Source: Scilla litardierei (taxonomy: Eukaryota; Streptophyta; Magnoliopsida; Asparagales; Asparagaceae). Taken from it: a stretch of 64,000 nt of DNA. The stretch lies in contig CM061134.1 of the NCBI GenBank assembly GCA_030789695.1, forward strand, positions 60,147,334-60,211,333. The letters run 5' to 3'. Position numbers and translations under genes: made by a program. Within the stretch, counting starts at the first letter, position 1, and every line of letters begins with the position of its first letter. The notes below the pieces were generated by a model. The model saw only the letters and a program-made list of their open reading frames with translations, was not told the DNA's origin and made no database searches. This document shows positions 1 through 11,100 of the stretch, piece after piece.

Positions 1-1335
1 CTCCGTCAACCGCATCACCTGGAAGTAACGCTCCGCCCGGTAGATCCACCCATCCGGATCCGTGCCGTCAAAAATCGGCATCTTCAGCTTCATAAGGCGG
101 TGATCTGCATTGATGTCCCCCTGAGGTCCCCCATCTCTACCGCGGTCACCCCCACGGCCGAATCCCCCGCCGACTGCCTCAACTGCTCCTCCCCCGGCAA
201 CCCCATACATCTCCTCAGGCCACCCGGGTCGCTCCCACGCCTCAGGCTGGTAATGGTACCCCGGAAACTCCTGCTGTCGTGCCATCACGGGTCCTCCTGC
301 TCCTCTGGGCTGCTGTACCGGTGATGTCCGTCCTCCAAAATAGCCCCCGGGCCTTGTCCCCCCTCCGAAAAGCCATCAAAAGCATGTCTGGGATCCACCT
401 GTGGCCTCAGTACCTGTGGATGAGCCTCTGGTCTCCAAAATTAGGCTATTGGAGCCCCAATCGTCGTGTCTCGGGCCCATCCGCCTCCATCTTGCCCCCA
501 TGGGGCTGTCTGCACTGCCGTGGGCCCCCGGAAGGTCGTTGGCGTCGACGCGGGCCCCCAGGGGGCTGCCTGCACCTCGGCAGGCCCCCAGAAGTGGACT
601 GCAGGCCTGTTTGGGCCTGCTGGGACAGCGGCAGGCCTGAACGGGCCTACCGAAGTCGCAGCAGGCCCTTCTGGGCCTACAGCAGCTGCGGCAGGCCCAC
701 TGGGCCCTGCCGCAGCTGCGGCAGGTCGCAGGCTGCGCAGGCCCGACAGGGCCTGCCAATATTTCCGCAGGCCCTGAAGGGCCTGTTGTGCAAGCCGCAA
801 GCCCAGATGGGCCTGCCGAGCTTGCCGCAGGCCCAGGAGGGCCTGCCGGCCTGTTCCAGGGGCTGTCGGCCCCTCCATGCCCATGTCCGGCCCCTCTAGG
901 GTTTGCGGCGGCTGCGTTTTGCTCCAGATGTGTTGCCGTAGCCGTCGCCCCCTCCGGTTGCTCCCAACTTGCCGATTCAAGCGTCGATTCTCCTTGGTTT
1001 TCTCCCCCTTGAATCCTCTTGCCCCGATCTCCTCCTCTCTCCATTGTTAGGGCTTGGATCATAGCTTTTATCTCCGGAATTGACGAAGTGGCCTCCCTTA
1101 AAAATTTCAGATCTGAAGTGGCCTCCTTTAACCCTTGGATGTCCCGTGACATTTGCGCGGCTTCCCTTCGCATGCCCCGAAGCTCGGTTTGGATGTCCTC
1201 TTACGAATGGGCGTGATCCTTGATGGATTCTCTTAGGGTTTTCTTCAATCCCTCGATCTCCCGGTTGAACTCTTCTCGAAGCCCTTGTACCTTCTCATCC
1301 ACGCCATCCGCCTTTGACCTTGTGCTCGTCGCCAT
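1..1335 (-). CDS. Ty3/gypsy gag, broken, continuing off the left edge
   Basis: The minus-strand gag starts at ATG 1335 (MATSTRSKADG), just inside the primer-binding site. A coiled-coil N terminus is followed by an in-frame TAA at 1203-1201. The same frame then runs to 376 through a low-complexity G/P/A/R segment (about 900-480). The retrotransposon gag domain begins at 93 ([20 protein letters not shown], then ERYFQV) and leaves the window. It would encode the capsid protein of a gypsy element. It is interrupted and out of frame between about 376 and 93, so it is not functional as it stands. Confidence 0.8.
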
Positions 1336-1346
1336 TGGATCTTAAT

Positions 1347-1358
1347 GCTCTGATACCA
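1347..1358 (-). promoter_or_regulatory. Primer-binding site (initiator tRNA-Met type)
   Basis: The minus strand reads TGGTATCAGAGC, the usual tRNA-Met complement of plant LTR elements, a few bases inside the LTR end. Confidence 0.85.
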
Positions 1359-1361
1359 ATT

Positions 1362-1752
1362 TGATACGATCCGGTGGATCGAATCAATAAAGTTCAGATT
1401 TTTAAAGTGGAAAATATAAAAAGAGGAAATTTTGTGGACTTTAGATTGCGAAGAACTAAGAAATAGATTGATAATTGAGTCTCTTTCGAGAGGAGACTCG
1501 CTCTCCTAGCTTTGGTTGCACGGAACAAAGCCTAAAACCTTCACAAGAGATGCCTACAATTGTTCTTCACAAAATAAGCATAAAGAAATAAAAGACGGCT
1601 AGCCCTAATAAATAGAAAGTAGGGGATTTACTAATCTAGTCTGAAAAGACTAGAATACCCCTAGATAACTAAATCACCAAAGCCTAATCATCAAGTGGGA
1701 CCCGGGTGCGGCGAATCGGCAAAGCGGGCGGCGGCTAGGGGCGTCCGCATCA
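1362..1752 (-). repeat. 5' LTR of the left-edge gypsy element
   Basis: Read on the minus strand this 391-bp segment begins TGATGCGGAC and ends GATCGTATCA. It is followed directly by a primer-binding site (plus strand 1347-1358). It lies in the intron after exon 5, in the same orientation as the transporter gene. The partner LTR is outside the window. Confidence 0.75.
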
Positions 1753-2088
1753 GACACCTAATATAATAATGATGGTGATTCTACAACAAAGAAACAAGTT
1801 ATTTCGAGACCAAATTCAAGTTTGTATATTCATGTGCTTGTCATCAATTTCAGTTAGACAAAAAACTGCACTGTCTGCTTCTGGCATAGAAGCTGGAAGC
1901 AAAATAAAAAGGAGAAAGTGATCCAATTGCAGCTGTTCACCAATCAAAATATAGTTACTGTAAAAAAAGTACACGATAGGAATATGCAAATGCAGATGCA
2001 GAAATTGAAGTATGAACAATGAGAACATCTTTTCAGTGTGTGAATTGATATCTAAAAGGAGGATGTTTGGAAGCAAGTTCAGCCATAC

Positions 2089-2190
2089 CAAGCCACCAAA
2101 GCGTCAGTAGCGTGAACAGTCCAACATATCCAAACAATTTTTGAACATCTACTTTTTCGCCTTCCTCTCCGGCAAACTTTTTAAGAAGCA
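2089..2190 (-). CDS. Exon 5 of the SLC35F5-like transporter; later exons are off the left edge
   Basis: This exon is 102 nt: 2 bases finishing the split valine codon, 33 codons and 1 base. It encodes [20 protein letters not shown] and then [14 protein letters not shown], matching the family. The acceptor is ...AAATTTTAG and the donor GTATGG starts at 2088. The following intron (2088 leftward) is entered by a gypsy LTR at 1752, so the next exon must lie beyond position 1. Confidence 0.88.
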
Positions 2191-5100
2191 CTAAAATTTT
2201 AACATTTTTGTAATCAATGGCAGGAAAAGAATGATACTGAACGCATGCAAATGCTTACACGTAATATGTGTGTGTGCACATGTGTGTGTGTGTGTGTTGT
2301 GTGTTTGGGTGGCAATGGAATCAAGAGGGAAACATCTAACCGGTAAATAAACCGTACGATATAGCAGAAAGGAGACCAAAGAGATCTCCTATTAGAGACC
2401 GTTTGTCATTCCTGCAGATGATGAGCATAGTTAACCATTACACACATCTTTATGTATACAATATAAATAATGGAACGAGGAGGAAATAATCAATTGCAAG
2501 AAACCATATATACGAGCCTTGCGGTAAGCTACTTCCAACAAATGCAACACATGGATGGGAAAAGATATACATCTTAAAGACATTGTTTTGGAACGGTTTC
2601 ATACATCCAATTCAAAGTGGTGATATGGAGGAAAGAACATACCCCGAAGAGCCCATCTCCGGATCATCGGTTGCCCAAGTCTTTCCAAGAGTTGTCATTA
2701 CAACCCCAGCCATGCTGACAAAAACAGCAACTACTTTCGCTATGCTTAAGGAGTCTTGGCCAAGAAGTGCACCAATGAAAAGGGTAAAGAGCCCTGAAGT
2801 TGAAGATAATACTGTAGTACTCGCCACACTGGTTCGTGCAAGTGCAGCATTTGATAAGTACTGCCTCCATCCATATCAGATAGAAAATAAGGATTTATGA
2901 CGGCCTTGAATAAACGAAAACACATACACATATTTATTTATTTTATAAGTTGCATTTAATGACTCATCTGTTTACATTAATAAAAAGAACTTTGTCATCA
3001 ACTTCCAGATATAAAAAAACAGTTGTTTTCTACCTGTGTGTGTGTGTTTAAAACTGGATTATCAAAAAGTAGCATCGTTAAGGACTATAGAAAATAAACT
3101 ATATTAAATAAATCACAGCTTGTTGGCAAGCCCACTAATCTTGCAATGGTTATCAGATGTTTGCCTACGTTACCACCTGTGTATAGAAAAGAATATTAGC
3201 CCAAACAATGGGCTGGCAAGACGGTTAACTACAGCAAACAAAGTTTATTTACATGTAGTAAAACATTACCTCTGTTATAAACCAAATGGGAGCAAGATAA
3301 AATGAATATATAGCAATTTCCCTTGTAGTAAGCTCTTTGTTTTCCTTTAAACCTGCAACATTAGATTCATCCCGAAGTTCAGCAATAAATGGCCTTTCCT
3401 CCTCAGGTGAAGAAAGGTCAATTGAACTATCTTTTTTAGTCAAAGGTGACTGCACTCCCATTTCCAGGATTTTTTGTATTCCACCGAACTTAATTGGAGA
3501 ATCAAGTGCTGAAGATATTTTAATGGTATCTGGAAGTATGCTGTTTTTGCGCTTCTTCAGTGAATTACACAACCAGTCCTTGAAAAATGCTATTGGAAGA
3601 TAAACAACCATAAGAGAGGCCCCCAAATAGGTAACTGCAAATGGTTGTTTGTAATCTGTAAATATACCCTGTACAACAAACATTAGCAACTTCGAAAATA
3701 TGGCTTGGATAAGCATCATGTTAAATTACTGGAAAGCAAGAGTAAGCAAGCGGGAAATATGACAAATTACAATTCCTTTTTTTGAGTGGCCCCGGCCTAG
3801 CTTTCATTTCATTCAGTATTGAAATGAAATTATTAGAAAACATAGTTCACGGATTAGAAAAAGATCAAATAGCCTAGAAGATACAATAAACAGTCCTCAA
3901 AGAAAACGATACTAATAAGTTTCTGTACAAAGGTCAGGATTCAACTCTCTTCGATAAACAGTTCTCAAATGGTAAAAAGACTTGGGCAAGAAATCAGCTT
4001 TTACCATGTGATATGGATCGGATCAAGAATTTTTAATTTTGATTTTGATTTTGATTTTATTTTGAGTTTTAGAATTTTAATTATTTTGGAGTCTATTATT
4101 TATTTTAAGAGTTTTAGTCTTTTTGGATGAGTTTAGTATCACATCGGGTGGAATAGAAAAAGTGTTGAGTTTGTAAGCATATACAAAGGTCCTAGACTTG
4201 TTTCTTTAAAATTAATCAATCAATGAAAGGAATCAATAGAAAATTTTCCACAAACCTGAGAAAGGTCCACCCTCCTTGGTGAGAAGCCTTGGAAACCCTT
4301 GGTGAGAAGCCAAGAAACTCTCAATTATCTAGTTTTTTCCCAAATCCTCCACCAAATCCATAATTCTTATCCCGTCCTACATCAATTTTGGGTACCGAGC
4401 CGGATGATTCTCTTTTCTCAAATTTTTCCAAAAAATAATCTCAAAAAACCCTAGACCAAATCTCATGTAGTGTAACGCCGCGTTTCCGGATGCCGTTCCT
4501 TTTTTATGTGCAGGTCATGCAATGTACCAATGAAATCAGAATAGAACTAACAGGGAATTTTATAAATAAAGTAACGTTATTCATCCTTCAAAGAGGTAGA
4601 AAAGCACAACTAAAGAGAAACTAATAGTCTTTCATTTCAATAAAAAAAGACAACTAAACAAAAAGGTAAACACTCTCCTTACTATTCTCATCTCAAAAAT
4701 CAGCAGACTCCACTAGAAATTTAGACTTCTCAAAAGCTGGAGCCTCATAGTACTGTGGTTCAGTTCCTGTTGAAAATCATTTAAAATGAGATGAAGCCAA
4801 ATGATCACAAACTTTTCTGGCCTCTAATTCATGAGCATGTAGCCTTTTCTTCATAAGTACCGTAAGTCCTATTTGGCTGGTATCAAATAGTCTGCTCATA
4901 AATTTAAAAATTCTGCCCAACATACAAGTAATGTTCATAATAACCAATTGCGTACAAACTTGAGCATGCATCAGACTTCTTACTGCTACAGTATAGTGAA
5001 TCTTTTGCATTTCCTCCCTTCAAAGTAACTTTAAGGCACTAATTAAGACTAAACTTGGCTCCCTTAGATTCATAGGCATCATCTGGGTTACAGTTTTGCA

Positions 5101-8100
5101 TGCCATATCTTTGAAGAAACTTTTCGATGTATGCCTTTTATGATAATCCCCGAATACCCCAAGAACACTCTTGGTGAATCTGGATCCATAATACAAAAGA
5201 TACATTACCAATATATTTCATCTCAAAGTTCTTACCTAGAAATCTCTTGGTTTCAAACAATGAGCCTATATCGTTACTGGCAAGTAATATGACATCGACA
5301 TATAAAACCAGAAAAGAACATTTACTCCCACAGAACTTATGGTATATACATTCATCAACCAAATTCATCTCAAAACCAAACGAGATGATTACTTGAAACT
5401 TAAAATACCATTATTGAAACTGAAATGTGCCATTAATGCCATTGTTATCTTGAAAAGAGTCTTTCAAGGAAACCAAAGAGAAAGTCTCTTTACTTTTAAT
5501 GACTTATTTTATAAAGTCTTTTATGACAAGACATGCCTTATATCTTTCCACATTGCCTTTTGAATCCCACTTGATTATAAAAATCCATTTACAACCAATG
5601 GGTTTTATACCTTATTGAAATGAGACAAGAGCCTGAATGTCATTGTTCTTCATAGCCTTAATTTTCTTACTTAAGGCATTAATCCACTTTAGAGAGTTAG
5701 AACTTCTCCTCTCTCTAATGGATCTGCTTAATGACATAAGTTTTTGAGGTGCTAGAGTTTGTTCTTCTTGAACAATTTCCTAAGTAAGAGGATTTCTGAT
5801 ATTGTCTTGAGATCTCATTTCTGACATTGTCTTCATTTATAGTGTTTTGAACAAGGTCAGAAATGAGATCCCAATCAATGCCAAACACACATGTGAGAAT
5901 ATCAACGTATTCCTCTCCAAAAGATAATGTCTTTAACTATATTTCCAAAGACAATATCCTTAACTGTAACTCCCCTCGCAAACTCGGCATCCTCAAAAAA
6001 CTGGGCATTTCCAGGCTCGTATATTTACTTAATTGTGGGACTAAAAAAGTATCATAGGGATCCTTTTAAAGTATTCAACAAAATTGCAAATCACTGTCCT
6101 TGTGCCCAGTTTCCATTCATTAGGCTTGTGAGGCCTTATATTTGCTGGACATCTCAACATGCAAGTGATTTTGTTACTTTAGTTGAAACTCTGTAAAGAA
6201 TGTAAGCTGCAATCTAGAGTTTATGAATTAAATATACATAACCATATTTGAAAATTCATATATGAACTTCATAAAATATCGTTGACCACTCCAAGCAACC
6301 ATATAGAATGGCCCACAAATATTCTCAATATATAAGTTCTAAGATGCCCAAAGTCTTATTGGCTTCATAATCTCATTTATTGGTTTGTTTGCCCTTTGTC
6401 TGTTTATCACAAACTTCAAAGTCTGCGAAATTTAAGGGATCAATAATTACATTTGACATAAATGGGCTCCATCAGACTCTAAGGCTTATGCATGCGTACC
6501 GCTGCGCGTATAGTGGCCTTCAGCCCCTTCATGAAGGTGCTCTCCATCGTCTCGTCGGTCACCCGTGCAACTATCCTGAAAGAGCCTCGAACCTCTCTAA
6601 GTAGTCTCTCACTGTACCATCATGTCGGAGTGATAACAGCTGCTCCCGCACGTTCCCCACGTGGGGGTCTCTGAACCTCTCTACCATCTGGTCCCTAGTC
6701 TCCTCCCATGAGGGAAAGGAGCGTCTCGCGTTCTTCCACTGAAACCACGCCAGGGCCTTCCCATCTAGGCATATGCCAGCAGCCTCCAACTTCTGCTCCT
6801 CAGTCATCTAGGAGACTTTAAAAATTCTCCGTCATATAGACCCACGAGACGGGCACATCCCATCGAATATCGGCATCTTCAGCTTTCTTAGTCGGTCCAT
6901 ATTGAAGCCCCCTGGTCCCCGCGACCTCCTCCCTGTCTAGGCTGGTGGTAGTGCTGGTACATCTCCTGGCGCCGCTCGTAACCCCCATGGGGACCTCCTC
7001 CTCGGTCTCCGTACCCCTCGTCACCTCCAAATCTGCCCTCTGGCCTCTCGTGGAAGTCTCTATATACCCCACCTGCGCCTACTGTGCGTCCCTCCGGGTG
7101 GTGGGGCGGTGGCTGCCACCTTCCGTCGTCAAATCGAAGGTCGGGAGGCTCCCGATAACCTTCGTCGTAGTCTCTGTGCTCCTGAAATCCCCAGACCCTA
7201 ATTCCTCCTCGAAGTCTCGTGCCAGAACCTTCCGACGCGGCTGTCCGTCGCGAAAAGGCTGAAACCTGCCGCCCGTGCCCTCGAAATCTACGTGCGCATG
7301 TCTGCTCGGGTCGGCGGGGCCGCGACCTGCCTGGGGCAGGGTCGCCGGCCCCGCCCGAGGGCCCTGGGGGCCCTAGCAACCCCCCGTGGGTCGAGGGGGG
7401 TCGCCGGCCCCCTTTGGGGGCTTTGCCGCCCCTGGGCGAACCTAGGGGAGGCCGCCTCCTCCTCTGCGGCTCTCCTGGAGGGCGGCGGGGCCATAGGGGG
7501 CTGTCGCGGCCCTCCCTCGTCTTTGTGCGCCTTCTTATGGGCTTGGGTGAAGCCGCCGGCCGCCCTTGCGCTTCCACCGATTTTCGCCTCACTTCTTCTC
7601 GATAGTCGACCTTCCATGGCTCCTCTTCCTCATCTTCGACAAATTCATCCACCAAAAAATCGTTTTCCGGGTCAAAAATCTCAACTTTCTCCTTCCCCTT
7701 ACCTAAAGGTGGCGCTTTTCCCGCCGATTTAGGGTTCTCATCTCCTTTGTTTGCCGCCAATTGATTTAGGGTTCCCATCAATTGCGTGAATTGTTCGTCG
7801 TGCTTTGCTTGATTTGTCGTTAATTGGTTGATGGAAGCCGTCAACCTTGCCATAGATTTATCGTTTGCCGCCAACGATTTCTTGATCCCGTCAATCTCGC
7901 TTGTAAATTTCGCCTCTAAAGCCTCAATTTTGTCTTGCGATCTCGTCGTAGCCGCCATCGATCGTCACGTGCTTTGATACGAAATTGATAGGATTTTCCC
8001 AAATCTGAAATTAAATCAAGCAAACAGCGAATAATGAAGATAAATGGTTACAATAAAGGGGCAACCACCCTCCCAAGACGCCGGTAAGCGAGGACGTCCG

Positions 8101-11100
8101 CACCCTCCTAAATCTACCTAAGAACTCTCGAAGAATTCTCTCAAAATATCAATAATCAATCATGCTCCTAAAAGACGACTAGCCCTAGTTTAAATAAGAA
8201 AATCCTCTCCTTACACTAAAAATAAGAAAAAGACCAAAAAGCCCTTAAGTCGGCCTCCCCCTCTTGCGCGCGTGGCTTGGGCGCCGGCTCGGGACCCCTT
8301 TCGGGCCGTGGGTTTAATAAATATCGGTTTCTCCTTCCGGCGATATATTCTGACTATTATGCCATAATGTAACTGAATTCTCATTTGTTAATTTTCATTT
8401 TATACTTCGTGTACTCAAATGCAGGGAATAATTAAATGAAGCAATAAAATTATTATAAACTGATAAAGGACTAGAACCAACTCATTTTGAATCATGAGAC
8501 AAACAAAATTTTCCATCTCCAAAATGAACAATGATAACCAAATTTGTCCAAAATAGAAATAGAAACCAAATTCCGTTGAAAACGGTAAAATAAATGTCTC
8601 ATTAAGATCCAAATAGAATCCACACTTTAATAATAATCATAATTTTCAACTACTTCAGTATGAATCATCTTGCCATCGCCTACATGGATGTATCTTTCAC
8701 CATCATTGGCTTTTGGCATCTTAGGCAACCCTGCATAGACACACTAATGTGAGTGGTCATACCAGGATCTTTCCATTATGTGTCTATGATGCGATTTAAG
8801 CTTTTTGTGGAATAAAAGAGGGATTTTTATAAGAAATGTGGGATTTTTTGTGGGTGGAAAGAGAATAAAAATAGGATTTTTATTTATATTTCAGATCTGA
8901 AAATAGAAAGATAAATACCTCAATTCAAGAAGAGGCAAACTCCTCGCTTTGATTCGAGAACAAAGCCTAAATCTCCAACTAAAATATTAACACAAATTAA
9001 CTAAGAAATTAACTAAGAAATAATCTAAAGTGTTTTTCTCTCAAATCTCGCATACCCTAATTAGGGCCAGCTCTAGGCTATAATATAGAATTACAGAATT
9101 TTTCAATTTCCTAAAATGTACCTGGGGCCAAATTCCAAGCTGCATCATTACTCGTCCCCGAAAAACCACCTTGTCCTCAAGGTGATGCGTGAAGTGTGTG
9201 GACGGGCTATTGCACGTGCATGTGCTTCTATTCCCCTCTTCCTTGCCAGCTTCGAGCATTACCACGCCGCGTCCATCCTATTCATCGTTATTCACTATCA
9301 GGATCTAAAGAGTATACAGTCTACGCACCGGTGCCCTGGAGTAAACTTCTCGTCGCATTTGAAATGCAGACCATTGGCCCGCTTGTCACGAATCATCGCC
9401 TCCATCATCCTCCATGCATGCCCTCCAGGTCGTGGTTCCACCATATTCTCCCTGCTAGTCACTGCCCCGTCTATGGATGCTGCTCCCCATGTGGTCGCCT
9501 TCTATGCCCCTACAGGATCATGTCCCCGAACAGAGGAGCCTCACCACGCTTCGCGGGCCCTCCTCTCTGAGTCCTGATGATCCTCCATCATACTCGCCAG
9601 AGTCATCATCTCTCGAAGATCCTCAGGCCTTAGTTGTCATAGCCCCGATCTAATAGTGAGTTTCAACCCATTAATAAAGCACCCTTCCAAAGACTATCCT
9701 GATACTCCACGAACCATGCTACATAGCATCTCAAACTTCTTAATGTAGTCTCTCACAGTCCCATCCTGCCTCAATGCATACAACTTCTGATAAACCTCAC
9801 CAGCCTACACCTCTCCAAAACGCTCCAACAAGAGGGCTGTGAACTCCTCACACGTATCGAAGCCTCTGTTGTTGTGTCCATCTAAATCACCACAGTGCCT
9901 CTCCCTCCAAGCAGACTCCCACTGCCCTGAGCCAGTCGTCCTCCTGGACCATCGCTACCTCGAAATATCTCTCTATGCAGTACAACCAGTCATCGGGATC
10001 CCCTCCCTCGAAAATGGCCATCTTCAGCTTCCTCACCTGGTTCTCTGCAGCAAATCCTTATTGGCCCCCTCTCCTGGGGACGGTCCTGGTGTCCCTATCG
10101 AAAAGGATGCAGTCCCTCGTGCACATACCCCGCAGCGGGGTTTCGGACTCCCCATCTACACCATCTCATAGCACATGGCCCCAACCTGCTCCACCTCCCC
10201 GATCATCTCCATGTTGTCGTCCATAGTTCCCTTGGGGTGCTCTGTGTGTGCCTTGAAGCCCTCTCCAATCTTTCGACACTCCACCAAAAGGTGGGAGATG
10301 AGTCGACAGCCCTCCATAAAATTGTTGATGTGCTATTGGGTGCTGAAATCCTACAATGGGACCATTCTGGGACTGAAACGGAGGTGTCTGCACTTGTCGG
10401 GCCCCGTACTAAGCCCACGAAGCCTCAGAAAAGGGTGGTGGGGCCTGTCGGCCCCCCAATAGAGCCGGCAGGCCCTCGAAATTACTGGGTGGGGCCTGTC
10501 GGTCCCCTTTGGGTCGCCGGACCCTCAAAAGGGGGCGGCAGCCCCTGCAGGCCCCAGATCCGGGCCGGCGGGGTCTGTTGGGACCCCTGTGGGTTCGGCG
10601 CCCCCCTCGTGCCCCAGATCTAGGCCGGCGGGGCCCCCTGAAGGGCCGGCGAGGCCTGTCGGGCCCCCTTAGGTTCGACAGGCCTCCCGGTGGCTGCCTG
10701 GGGGTCAATCGGTCCCCTTGGGCCAGCGCACCTCCCGGAGGTGCTAGGGATTTCGAGCAGCGCTGTTAGAGGCTTTGGAAGCCCCCGCTCTGAAATTCCT
10801 CCTTCTCGGCCTCCTCCTCGTCCTCCTAAAATTACGTGTCGACGTCGGTGAGGAGTCCTTCATCAAAGACATCTACTTTTTCCTTCCCCTTCACCAAAGA
10901 TTGCGCCTTTTTGATCCTACCTAGCCTTTCGTCCATCGCCTCCATCAAGGCATCCCTCGTTGCCGCCGCAGTTTGTTGTGTGGCATCCATTTGCTCAAAC
11001 CGTCGATCCACGAAGCTTGTGTGTTCACCCGCGCTTTTCTTGATCTCTTGGATCTCCCCGTCAAATTTGCTCTCGAACTTCTCTAATTTCTCTTCCAACA

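Noticed and set aside
279..1012. Several long open frames on both strands in the GC-rich block of the left-edge gypsy
   Set aside because: They overlap in many frames, have repetitive G/P/A/R/W composition and no domain; only the minus-strand gag frame is anchored by a recognisable N terminus.
1816..2091. A 91-codon minus-strand hydrophobic frame next to exon 5
   Set aside because: It reads through the donor site of exon 5 into intron sequence; the exon itself is in another frame and matches the transporter family.
7219..7732. Plus-strand frames of up to 146 codons opposite the gypsy gag
   Set aside because: They are shadows of the GC-rich gag insert, with arginine/proline-rich composition and no homology.
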